Assembly (NCBI RefSeq): GCF_030503875.2
Contig: NZ_CP129968.2
Location: forward strand, 3,188,001-3,252,000
Direction: 5' to 3'
Source of the DNA: Marivirga arenosa
GTDB lineage: Bacteria; Bacteroidota; Bacteroidia; Cytophagales; Cyclobacteriaceae
Length of the DNA stretch: 64,000 bases
Part shown: in pieces, positions 57,745-64,000 of the stretch
Layout: the number at the start of each line of letters is the position of its first letter
Position numbering within the stretch: position 1 is the first letter of the stretch
The notes under the pieces: generated by a model
The model's input: the letters and a program-made list of their open reading frames with translations, nothing else
The model's database searches: none
What the model was told of the DNA's origin: nothing
Made by a program: the position numbers and the translations under genes

Positions 57745-58878
57745 TTATTTCTTATAGATTTTCATTAAATCAAGAGCAATTTTCTCTTGAGTAAACTTAG
57801 CAAGATGAGATTCTACATTATTCAATAATTGCTCATTAAAATTATTGTCTTCGGCTAATTTAATCATTTGACTAGCTAAACTCTCATGATTTTTAGGATC
57901 AGCATATAAAGCATGCTGCCCACCTGCTTCCTGCATGGCTGATTGATTTCCCGCAACAACAGAAGTTCCCACTGATAATGACTCTAAAACTGGGATTCCA
58001 AACCCTTCAAAACTAGAAGGGTAAACTGAAGCTAAAGCACCTTTATAAAGATATGGAAGATCAGAAAAAGGTGTTTTATTATATATCCTGACATTATGGT
58101 CTAATCCCAGATTAGTAATTTCCTTTTCGACCTCTGCTTGATAGGCTGTTTTCTTGCCAACAATAAGGAGTAATAAATCATCTTTTACCTGATTTAGTAC
58201 CAACTTAAATGCCATCACTAAATCTTTAGCATTTTTTCTATCCTCAATAGAGCCTACATATAAAAAATAAGGCTGATGTAAATTATAATGATCGAGGAGA
58301 TACAATAATCTTCTCGTCTTTAATTCTTGATTATAAATAGGATGAACACCCTGATACACAACGCTTATTTTGTCTTCAGGGTAACCAAAAAATTCAATTA
58401 TATCCTGCTTAGTTTGCTCACTTACAGCAATTACTTCATCCGCATTATTGCAAGCTGATTTAAACTTCTTCTTATAGATTTTCCTATCAATTAACGGATA
58501 AAACTCAGGATACCTTAAAAAAATTAAATCATGAATTGTAACAACTTTTTTAGTAGAATTTTTAAGGCCACTAGGCAATTCATTGCTCAAACCATGAAAA
58601 ACATCCACATCGTGTTTTTCAGCAATTCGCCCAATTCTTTTTGATCTCCAAACATTTTTTAAACTGCCTAACTTCCATAATCCTGATGGTTGAATGGTTG
58701 ATTCCTTATTTTCTTTAAAGAAACTTAATGCTTCCGAATGCTCAGTTAATTTTGGAGTAAATATTGAGTATTCTTCATCAGGGTAGTATTTTCTTAATGA
58801 AGAAATAACAAATCGACTATAATTCCCTAAACCGGTAAAATTGTTAAAAGCACGTTTGGCTTCGAAAGCTATATGCAT
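57745..58878 (-). CDS. GT4-family glycosyltransferase
   Basis: The 377-residue protein has the GT4 layout: AKRAFNNFTGLGNYSRFVIS at the N-terminus, VVTIHDLIFLRYPE, FLYVGSIEDRKNAKDLVMAF and the donor-binding E-x7-E in PSSFEGFGIPVLESLSVG. The GLGNYSRFV start resembles mannosyltransferases of polysaccharide synthesis. It is convergent with the GH57-like gene (4-base gap). Whether it belongs functionally to the glucan cluster is uncertain. Confidence 0.88.
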   Translation of the reverse strand: MHIAFEAKRAFNNFTGLGNYSRFVISSLRKYYPDEEYSIFTPKLTEHSEALSFFKENKESTIQPSGLWKLGSLKNVWRSKRIGRIAEKHDVDVFHGLSNELPSGLKNSTKKVVTIHDLIFLRYPEFYPLIDRKIYKKKFKSACNNADEVIAVSEQTKQDIIEFFGYPEDKISVVYQGVHPIYNQELKTRRLLYLLDHYNLHQPYFLYVGSIEDRKNAKDLVMAFKLVLNQVKDDLLLLIVGKKTAYQAEVEKEITNLGLDHNVRIYNKTPFSDLPYLYKGALASVYPSSFEGFGIPVLESLSVGTSVVAGNQSAMQEAGGQHALYADPKNHESLASQMIKLAEDNNFNEQLLNNVESHLAKFTQEKIALDLMKIYKK

Positions 58879-58911
58879 ACTAAAAAATTAAATCCTTAAT
58901 TTGATTTTGCC

Positions 58912-58919
58912 CAAAACTA
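58912..58919 (-). promoter_or_regulatory. Promoter -7 box for the GT4 gene at 57745-58878
   Basis: The minus strand reads TAGTTTTG (TAnnTTTG), 33 bases upstream of the ATG. The divergent M16 gene carries the same box on the other strand. Confidence 0.4.
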
Positions 58920-58971
58920 AATAAAATTTCCTTTGTCCTACTCATTACTTCATTAAAAAGAAAGATAATTG

Positions 58972-58979
58972 TAGTTTTG
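58972..58979 (+). promoter_or_regulatory. Promoter -7 box for the M16 peptidase operon
   Basis: TAGTTTTG matches TAnnTTTG and lies 18 bases before the ATG at 58998. A purine-rich GGGGA stretch just before the start could be an SD-like site. Confidence 0.5.
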
Positions 58980-58997
58980 CAGCTAAGTGGGGAATGA

Positions 58998-60236
58998 ATG
59001 AATTTATATAATATTAAGACTTTAGAAAACGGAATCAGGGTTATACATCAACCTGTTAGCAATTCAAAAATTGTTCACTGTGGTTTCGCATTAGATATAG
59101 GGAGTCGCGATGAAAAACCACATCAAGTCGGTATTGCTCATTTTTGGGAGCATATGGCTTTTAAAGGGACTAAAAAGCGCAAAACTTTTCATATTCTAAA
59201 TAGGCTCGATTCTGTTGGGGGTGAGTTAAATGCCTACACCACCAAAGAAAAAATATTTTTTCACGCTTCGGTATTAGAGCAATATCTTGATAAAGCGATA
59301 GACTTACTTGTAGATATTACTTTTGAATCCATATTTCCGGAAAAACAAATCGAAAAGGAAAGACAAGTGATTTTGGAAGAAATGGCCATGTATAAAGATT
59401 CTCCTGAAGATGATATACAAGACCAATTTGACGCCTTAGTATTTTCAGGTCATCCATTGGGAAATAACATTTTAGGTACTGAAGAGAGCCTGAAAAGCTT
59501 CCACAGAAATCATTTCTTGGAATTTTTAGAAGAAAATTTAGATACTCAAAGGATAGTGTTTTCTATTGTAGGAAATATTTCAGAAAAGAAATTAGATCGT
59601 TTCATAAAAAAATATTTAGAGCCTATTGCACATCACAAAAGGCAAAGAGAAAGAATAAGTTTTGATCACTATTTACCAAGACGATTAAATTTCGATAAAG
59701 AAATATCGCAATCGCAATGTGCTATAGGCACTACCGCCTATCCTATTCATCATCCAAAACGGCTAGCCTTTTTTATGTTAGTGAATATCCTTGGCGGACC
59801 TGGCATGAACAGCCGATTAAATATGGCCTTAAGGGAGAAATATGGCTTTGTTTATGCAATTGATGCCGGTTATCATCCGTTTACTGATACTGCCCTATTC
59901 AGCATATTTTTCGGGACAGACCCAGGTCAACTGCCGAAAAGTATAAAGCTTGTAAAAAAGGAATTATTAAAATTACAAAATAAGCCTTTAGGCAGCATGC
60001 AACTTCATGTAGCCAAACAGCAACTTATGGGGCAATTAGCAATGGCAGAGGAGAACAATATGAATTATATGCTCATGTTAGGCAGGAGTTTATTAGATAA
60101 AGATAAAATTGAATCCTTAGATGAGTTATTTAATCAGATAAGGAATATTTCGGCTTCTGACTTACAAGACACTGCCCATGAAATTTTTAATGAGAATAGA
60201 TTAAGTATCTTAACCTATACAGCTAAAAGAAGATGA
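58998..60236 (+). CDS. M16 family metallopeptidase (insulinase/pitrilysin-like)
   Basis: The 412-residue protein has the inverted zinc motif HFWEH (H48, E51, H52) and the third ligand E128 in VILEEMAMYKDSPED, 76 residues later as in active M16 enzymes. It lacks a signal peptide. At one M16 unit pair (about 400 residues) it resembles the PqqL/YmxG-like cytoplasmic peptidases. The C-terminal half contains the RxxxY-like segment GPGMNSRLNMALREKYGFVY. It is the first of three tightly packed genes. Confidence 0.92.
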   Translation: MNLYNIKTLENGIRVIHQPVSNSKIVHCGFALDIGSRDEKPHQVGIAHFWEHMAFKGTKKRKTFHILNRLDSVGGELNAYTTKEKIFFHASVLEQYLDKAIDLLVDITFESIFPEKQIEKERQVILEEMAMYKDSPEDDIQDQFDALVFSGHPLGNNILGTEESLKSFHRNHFLEFLEENLDTQRIVFSIVGNISEKKLDRFIKKYLEPIAHHKRQRERISFDHYLPRRLNFDKEISQSQCAIGTTAYPIHHPKRLAFFMLVNILGGPGMNSRLNMALREKYGFVYAIDAGYHPFTDTALFSIFFGTDPGQLPKSIKLVKKELLKLQNKPLGSMQLHVAKQQLMGQLAMAEENNMNYMLMLGRSLLDKDKIESLDELFNQIRNISASDLQDTAHEIFNENRLSILTYTAKRR

Positions 60237-60237
60237 A

Positions 60238-60882
60238 ATGGAATTTCTAGACCCAGACTTAGAGAGATATGTTGAAGCTCATACCGAAAATGAAAATGAG
60301 CTTCTCTATAGAATAAATCGAGAAACGCATACTGAAGTTTTAAAACCCAGAATGTTAAGTGGGCATTTACAGGGTAGAGTACTTTCCATGATTTCTCACA
60401 TGATTCAACCTAAAAACATATTAGAGATAGGCACCTACACTGGTTATTCTGCATTATGTATGGCTGAAGGTCTTCAAAATGATGGTAAACTCATTACGGT
60501 AGATGTTAATGAAGAATTGAAAGACCGACTAACAGAATATTTTAATGAATCTGATTTTGCAGATAAAATAGAGTTAAAGATAGGTAAAGCATTAGATATT
60601 GTGCCAAAGCTGGATGTTGAATGGGATATGGTTTTTATTGATGCTGATAAATCAAATTATCAAAACTATTATGACAACTGTATAGACAAGGTTAAAACCG
60701 GAGGTTACATTCTAGTTGACAATGTTTTATGGAGCGGGAAAGTTTTAGAAAAAAACAGAAAAAAGCTTGATAAAGATACAGAAGCTATGCTTAATTTTAA
60801 CGAATTTGTACATAAAGATGAGCGTGTACAAAATGTACTATTTCCAATAAGAGATGGCTTAATGATTTTAAGAAAAAAATGA
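60238..60882 (+). CDS. SAM-dependent O-methyltransferase, COMT-like
   Basis: The 214-residue class I methyltransferase has the SAM-binding motif I ILEIGTYTGYSALCMAEGL, the acidic loop VDVNEE, FIDADKSNYQNYYDN (metal-binding aspartate) and GGYILVDNVLWSGKV. These match the Mg2+-dependent catechol-type O-methyltransferase family. The substrate is unknown. It starts 1 base after the M16 stop, and its last 4 bases overlap the transglycosylase ATG. Confidence 0.92.
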   Translation: MEFLDPDLERYVEAHTENENELLYRINRETHTEVLKPRMLSGHLQGRVLSMISHMIQPKNILEIGTYTGYSALCMAEGLQNDGKLITVDVNEELKDRLTEYFNESDFADKIELKIGKALDIVPKLDVEWDMVFIDADKSNYQNYYDNCIDKVKTGGYILVDNVLWSGKVLEKNRKKLDKDTEAMLNFNEFVHKDERVQNVLFPIRDGLMILRKK

Positions 60883-62915
60883 GATTGAAATTCCCTTTAC
60901 TATTACTATTTATTTATCCATTGTGCTTTATTGCAAATGCTCAACAAGTTCCCTCAAGAATTGCATTTGCTAATATGGATTTAAGATTAACCTCCGATGC
61001 AATTCGTGACATTCAAGCAGATGTAGATGCATTAACAAGAAGTGAAAAATACTTTCAGAAAAAACTGGAAAGGGTAGATATGTACATGCCTATAATCGAA
61101 AGAATTTTTCAAGAAGAAGGCTTACCTGAGGACTTTAAATATTTAGTAATTCAAGAAAGTGCATTAGTATCAGACGCTGTTTCTAGCAGTAATGCTGTAG
61201 GCTTTTGGCAGTTTAAGGAAATATCGGGTTTAGAAAATAACTTAAGAATAGATCGCTATGTTGACGAGCGAATGAATATCGTTTCCTCTAGCCGTGCTGC
61301 TGCAAATTACTTAAAAAGTCATAATGAATATTTCGACAATTGGGCCTATGCCTTAATCGCTTATCAAAGAGGCCGTGGTGGCGCTATGGATGTGGTAGAT
61401 GAAAGCAATTTCGGGAAAGATAAACTAAAGATAACTAGTGAAACGTATTGGTATTTGAAAAAATATCTTGCTCATAAAGTGGCGTTTGAAAATGTATTAG
61501 GAACATCTAAAACTCCCTACTATTTAAAAGAAGTATCCTCAAAAAAATCCGACAACCTAAAAACTATTGCGAAACAGGAAGAAGTACCCTATGAACTTCT
61601 TGTTGAATATAATAAATGGTTAAAAAGAAGCAAAATCCCTGAGGATAAGGAATATACTATTGTTGTTCCACTGAGTAATCTTGAAAAGATAACCAAATTA
61701 CAGAATCAAAAAGAAGCTGAGTTAGATCATTTACCAGGAGATATAAATGATAAAGAGCAGCAAAAATTTCCCTTAGTAGACCACTACCCTAGTAAATCTG
61801 ATCGATCTATCCCCCATAAGGTAGAAATAAATGGATTAGACGGAATTTATGCTCCAGCTGGTTATACAGTTCAGAAATTAGCTGAAGTGGCAGGAATAGA
61901 ACAATATAAATTTAGAAAGTTTAACGACCTTAAAATCAGAGAGGAGTTAACAACAGGAAGAATTTACTATTTAAGAAGAAAAAGAAATCGAGCTAAATTT
62001 TATTATCATACAGTTACTGAAAGTGAAACAATGTGGGATATCAGTCAGAAATATGGAGTAAAACTTAAGAAACTATATAGGAAAAATAGAATGGAACCAC
62101 CTGCTCAACCGAGAGTAGGCAGAGTATTATGGTTAAGACAAAATCGTCCTGCTAACGTAGAAATTGAATACAGAACAGCACCTAAAGTAGAGAAAGATGA
62201 GCCAAAACAGCAAGAAGTGATAGAAACTGTCATCAATGAACAACAGCCAGATACAATTCACAATAATCATGATTCATCGAAAAATACTATCAACCCAATT
62301 CATGGAAAACTTAAAGATTCAATAGTGATTTCTTCATCAGATTCACTTATTTCTGAAACCTTATCCGATAGCAATAGCACAGAAGTAGATACTGTATTAA
62401 TAGAAGAAAAGACAGAAGATATTGATTCTACAGAAGTTGAAGTAGGTAAAAATATAATTGAAGAGTCAAGCAAAGAAGAGGATATTGAATTCGAAAATGA
62501 AAATGAGTCTGTTCAAGCTGATTTGATGGAATATACAATAAGAAAAGGGGATACATTTTTCTCTATTGCTAACCGCTTTAACATGAAAATATCTAATCTT
62601 TTAAGCGTCAACGAATTAAACATTAGAGACACCCTTTCAATTGGTCAGATTATTAAAGTAAATAAAGTAGAATATTTTGAAAACCCTTCAAAAGAGGAAA
62701 GTCAAACTGATGATGAAGCTATGAAAAACAGCGTTTCAGAGGCAGCTGACCAATCAAATGATTCAAAGGCCATTGAACATAAAGTAGAATCTGGAGATAC
62801 AATGTATGCGTTAGCAAGAAAATATAATGTTAGCTTAAAAGATATAATGGAGTGGAATAACAAAAATGATTACACCTTAAAAGAAGGTGAATTAATTCTA
62901 ATCAAACAGAAATAA
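60879..62915 (+). CDS. Lytic transglycosylase with three LysM domains (MltD-like)
   Basis: The 678-residue protein has a signal peptide (about 1-21, ending ANAQ). It then has a SLT family-1 catalytic domain with the catalytic E93 in VIQESALVSDAVSSSNAVGF. LysM domains lie at about 377-420 (HTVTESETMWDISQKYGV), 552-594 (YTIRKGDTFFSIANRF) and 636-678 (HKVESGDTMYALARKYNV). A Glu/Ser-rich linker lies between the first and the second. It cleaves peptidoglycan glycan strands with 1,6-anhydro products in the periplasm. It overlaps the methyltransferase gene by 4 bases. Confidence 0.93.
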   Translation: MRLKFPLLLLFIYPLCFIANAQQVPSRIAFANMDLRLTSDAIRDIQADVDALTRSEKYFQKKLERVDMYMPIIERIFQEEGLPEDFKYLVIQESALVSDAVSSSNAVGFWQFKEISGLENNLRIDRYVDERMNIVSSSRAAANYLKSHNEYFDNWAYALIAYQRGRGGAMDVVDESNFGKDKLKITSETYWYLKKYLAHKVAFENVLGTSKTPYYLKEVSSKKSDNLKTIAKQEEVPYELLVEYNKWLKRSKIPEDKEYTIVVPLSNLEKITKLQNQKEAELDHLPGDINDKEQQKFPLVDHYPSKSDRSIPHKVEINGLDGIYAPAGYTVQKLAEVAGIEQYKFRKFNDLKIREELTTGRIYYLRRKRNRAKFYYHTVTESETMWDISQKYGVKLKKLYRKNRMEPPAQPRVGRVLWLRQNRPANVEIEYRTAPKVEKDEPKQQEVIETVINEQQPDTIHNNHDSSKNTINPIHGKLKDSIVISSSDSLISETLSDSNSTEVDTVLIEEKTEDIDSTEVEVGKNIIEESSKEEDIEFENENESVQADLMEYTIRKGDTFFSIANRFNMKISNLLSVNELNIRDTLSIGQIIKVNKVEYFENPSKEESQTDDEAMKNSVSEAADQSNDSKAIEHKVESGDTMYALARKYNVSLKDIMEWNNKNDYTLKEGELILIKQK

Positions 62916-62951
62916 AAGAAACAATTACATTAATTCTTAACTACATTGTCT

Positions 62952-62959
62952 TACATTTG
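62952..62959 (+). promoter_or_regulatory. Promoter -7 box for the response regulator gene
   Basis: TACATTTG matches TAnnTTTG exactly. It lies 133 bases before the response regulator ATG, which implies a long leader containing the inverted repeat at 62965-62994. Confidence 0.5.
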
Positions 62960-62964
62960 TGGCA

Positions 62965-62994
62965 TCTATCGAAAAAATAGTGTATTTCGATAGA
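62965..62994. repeat. Perfect inverted repeat in the leader of the response regulator gene
   Basis: Ten-base arms TCTATCGAAA and TTTCGATAGA are perfectly complementary, with a 10-base spacer. The repeat starts 6 bases after the -7 box, so it covers the expected transcription start. It could be an operator or a 5' UTR hairpin. No T run follows, so it is not a terminator. Confidence 0.55.
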
Positions 62995-63091
62995 ATTATG
63001 TTTCAAATAAAAAAAACTTTACTTATGTTTAGAAATAACTCTAAACAGAGTAATAAGAAAGTTGATCAATTAGATTACAAGGGTAAATTAC

Positions 63092-63508
63092 ATGGTAACA
63101 GCTACAAAAACTGTTGATTTAGTGATGCTTGTCGATGACAATGATACTGATAACTTCATCAGCAAGCGTATCATAGAAATAACGGAATTCGCAAAATATG
63201 TCGAAATTAAAAATTCAGGTAAAAGTGCCTTAGAATATTTAGAAGATCATAAAAATGATCCTGACAAACTCCCTAACATCATCTTTCTTGATATCAACAT
63301 GCCTATAGTTGATGGATTCGTATTTCTGTATGAATTCGAAAAATTCTCTGACATTGTAAAAGATAAATGTAAAGTTATAATTCTATCCAGTTCAGATAAC
63401 AAAAGAGATATAGATAAGATCGTAAACAACGATCATGTAATTAAATTCATTACCAAACCGCTTACTGAGAACGCTCTTAACGAGATTCGTTCTTTGGATT
63501 TAAGCTAA
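63092..63508 (+). CDS. Single-domain response regulator
   Basis: The 138-residue protein is a bare receiver domain: acidic pair D15-D16 in MLVDDNDTDNF, phospho-acceptor D67 in IIFLDINMPIVDGF, the conserved Ser/Thr position in VIILSSSDN and the lysine in FITKPLT. It has no output domain. It resembles CheY-like or relay receivers in Bacteroidetes. No kinase is adjacent. It may be regulated through the inverted repeat in its leader. Confidence 0.93.
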   Translation: MVTATKTVDLVMLVDDNDTDNFISKRIIEITEFAKYVEIKNSGKSALEYLEDHKNDPDKLPNIIFLDINMPIVDGFVFLYEFEKFSDIVKDKCKVIILSSSDNKRDIDKIVNNDHVIKFITKPLTENALNEIRSLDLS

Positions 63509-63538
63509 TTTTTAAATCAACATCAACATTTTCTGGCT

Positions 63539-64000
63539 ATGAAAATAATTAAAGCTATTATTTTTCTGATTTTAGTGAGTGCAACAAATGCTATAGCACA
63601 AACTGATAGTATTGCTGCAAACACTGACACTTCATATTGGGATAAAGGCGGTTTAATTAACATAAATTTTTCTCAGGTTGATCTAACCAACTGGAATGGT
63701 GGAGGTAAAAGCTCTATATCCATTGGAGGACTATCAAACTTCAAAGCAAATTATGAAAAGGGTAAAAATGCTTGGAGCAATAGATTAGATTTAGCCTATG
63801 GTTTACTAAGACAAGGAGAAAATGAAAATCCTTTTATCAAAACAGATGATAATATAATTTTAACTTCAAGGTATAGTAGACAGCTAAAGAAAAGAATTTT
63901 CATCTCAGGAATGGTTGATTTTAGGACCCAATTTGATGAAGGTCTGAATGAGGAAAACGAAGTAATTTCGAGATTTTTAGCGCCTGGTTTTCTCTTAGCT
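63539..64000 (+). CDS. DUF3078 family protein (3' end outside window)
   Basis: The ATG at 63539 opens 154 codons to the window edge. A signal peptide (about 1-21, ending AIAQ) is followed by DTSYWDKGGLINLNFSQVDL, then TNWNGGGKSSISIGG and NRLDLAYGLLRQGEN. This pattern is typical of DUF3078, a Bacteroidetes outer-membrane barrel-like family of unknown function. It starts 30 bases after the response regulator stop, so the two are probably co-transcribed. Confidence 0.8.
   Translation, partial: MKIIKAIIFLILVSATNAIAQTDSIAANTDTSYWDKGGLININFSQVDLTNWNGGGKSSISIGGLSNFKANYEKGKNAWSNRLDLAYGLLRQGENENPFIKTDDNIILTSRYSRQLKKRIFISGMVDFRTQFDEGLNEENEVISRFLAPGFLLA

Noticed and set aside
62998..63117. Short frame of 39 codons (starts MFQIKKTLLM) overlapping the response regulator start.
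   Set aside because: It lies in the leader of the regulator gene, is rich in Asn/Lys/Gln, has no recognisable family and overlaps the next start. It could be an upstream peptide but nothing supports it.
1..64000. tRNA, rRNA, CRISPR, insertion sequences, prophage or defence islands.
   Set aside because: None of their hallmarks (cloverleaf ends, direct repeats with spacers, transposase motifs, phage structural genes) was seen while reading both strands.

Overview
The window is AT-rich chromosomal DNA from a member of the Bacteroidetes, most likely a marine Cytophagales bacterium of the Marivirga/Flammeovirgaceae kind. This is an inference from gene content and order: acpP-fabF-rnc, an IPExxxVDY-family gene next to pyk, sortilin-like Asp-box and CHAT/TPR exported proteins, YwqK/MORN proteins, eukaryotic-type (GT3) glycogen synthase, a GH57-like gene, DUF3078, and repeated TAnnTTTG promoter boxes instead of E. 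coli-type -10 boxes. I see no tRNA, rRNA, CRISPR array, insertion sequence or prophage. Packing is tight: several convergent pairs touch or overlap, and divergent starts lie only tens of bases apart.

Layout. 1-6036: a truncated membrane/TPR protein, gatC, plsC, a DUF429 protein and a MATE pump. 6158-16598: an exported CHAT-TPR protein, a carboxypeptidase-regulatory-like protein, an M42 aminopeptidase, a cold-shock protein, a SixA-like phosphatase, a large Asp-box propeller and a two-repeat lipoprotein. 16672-22092: surface genes (HhH plus predicted barrel, PorV-like protein, MORN protein, POTRA/BamA-like protein, YidD). 22089-29388: a housekeeping block (lgt, nadE, rnc, fabF, acpP, IPExxxVDY, pyk). 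29452-33743: patatin and MscS genes flanked by two small coiled-coil genes that resemble each other. 33767-39857: glutaryl-CoA dehydrogenase divergent from tryptophan 2,3-dioxygenase, with a palindromic operator candidate between them, then a MORN-barrel fusion, an FAD oxidoreductase and a CoA-binding protein. 40009-49478: a HAMP-GAF sensor, hisB, rnr, an exonuclease, pgi and a BaiN-like flavoprotein. 49516-58878: an alpha-glucan cluster. 58998-64000: M16 peptidase, O-methyltransferase, LysM transglycosylase, an orphan response regulator and a truncated DUF3078 gene.

The most interesting region is 49516-58878. A GT3 glycogen synthase is followed after 19 bases by a DUF4301 gene whose motifs look like those of UTP-glucose-1-phosphate uridylyltransferases. 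Divergently from them run a cytoplasmic GH31 alpha-glucosidase, a GT4 glycosyltransferase and a shortened GH57-like protein that appears to have lost its catalytic glutamate. A second GT4 gene converges on this set. I read it as a glycogen synthesis and remodelling module with one uncharacterised nucleotidyltransferase candidate and one probable pseudoenzyme. Other points worth checking are the 22-base palindrome overlapping the gcdH promoter, the POTRA/BamA gene with no conventional start codon upstream of its signal peptide, and a terminator for one gene embedded in the antisense coding end of its neighbour.
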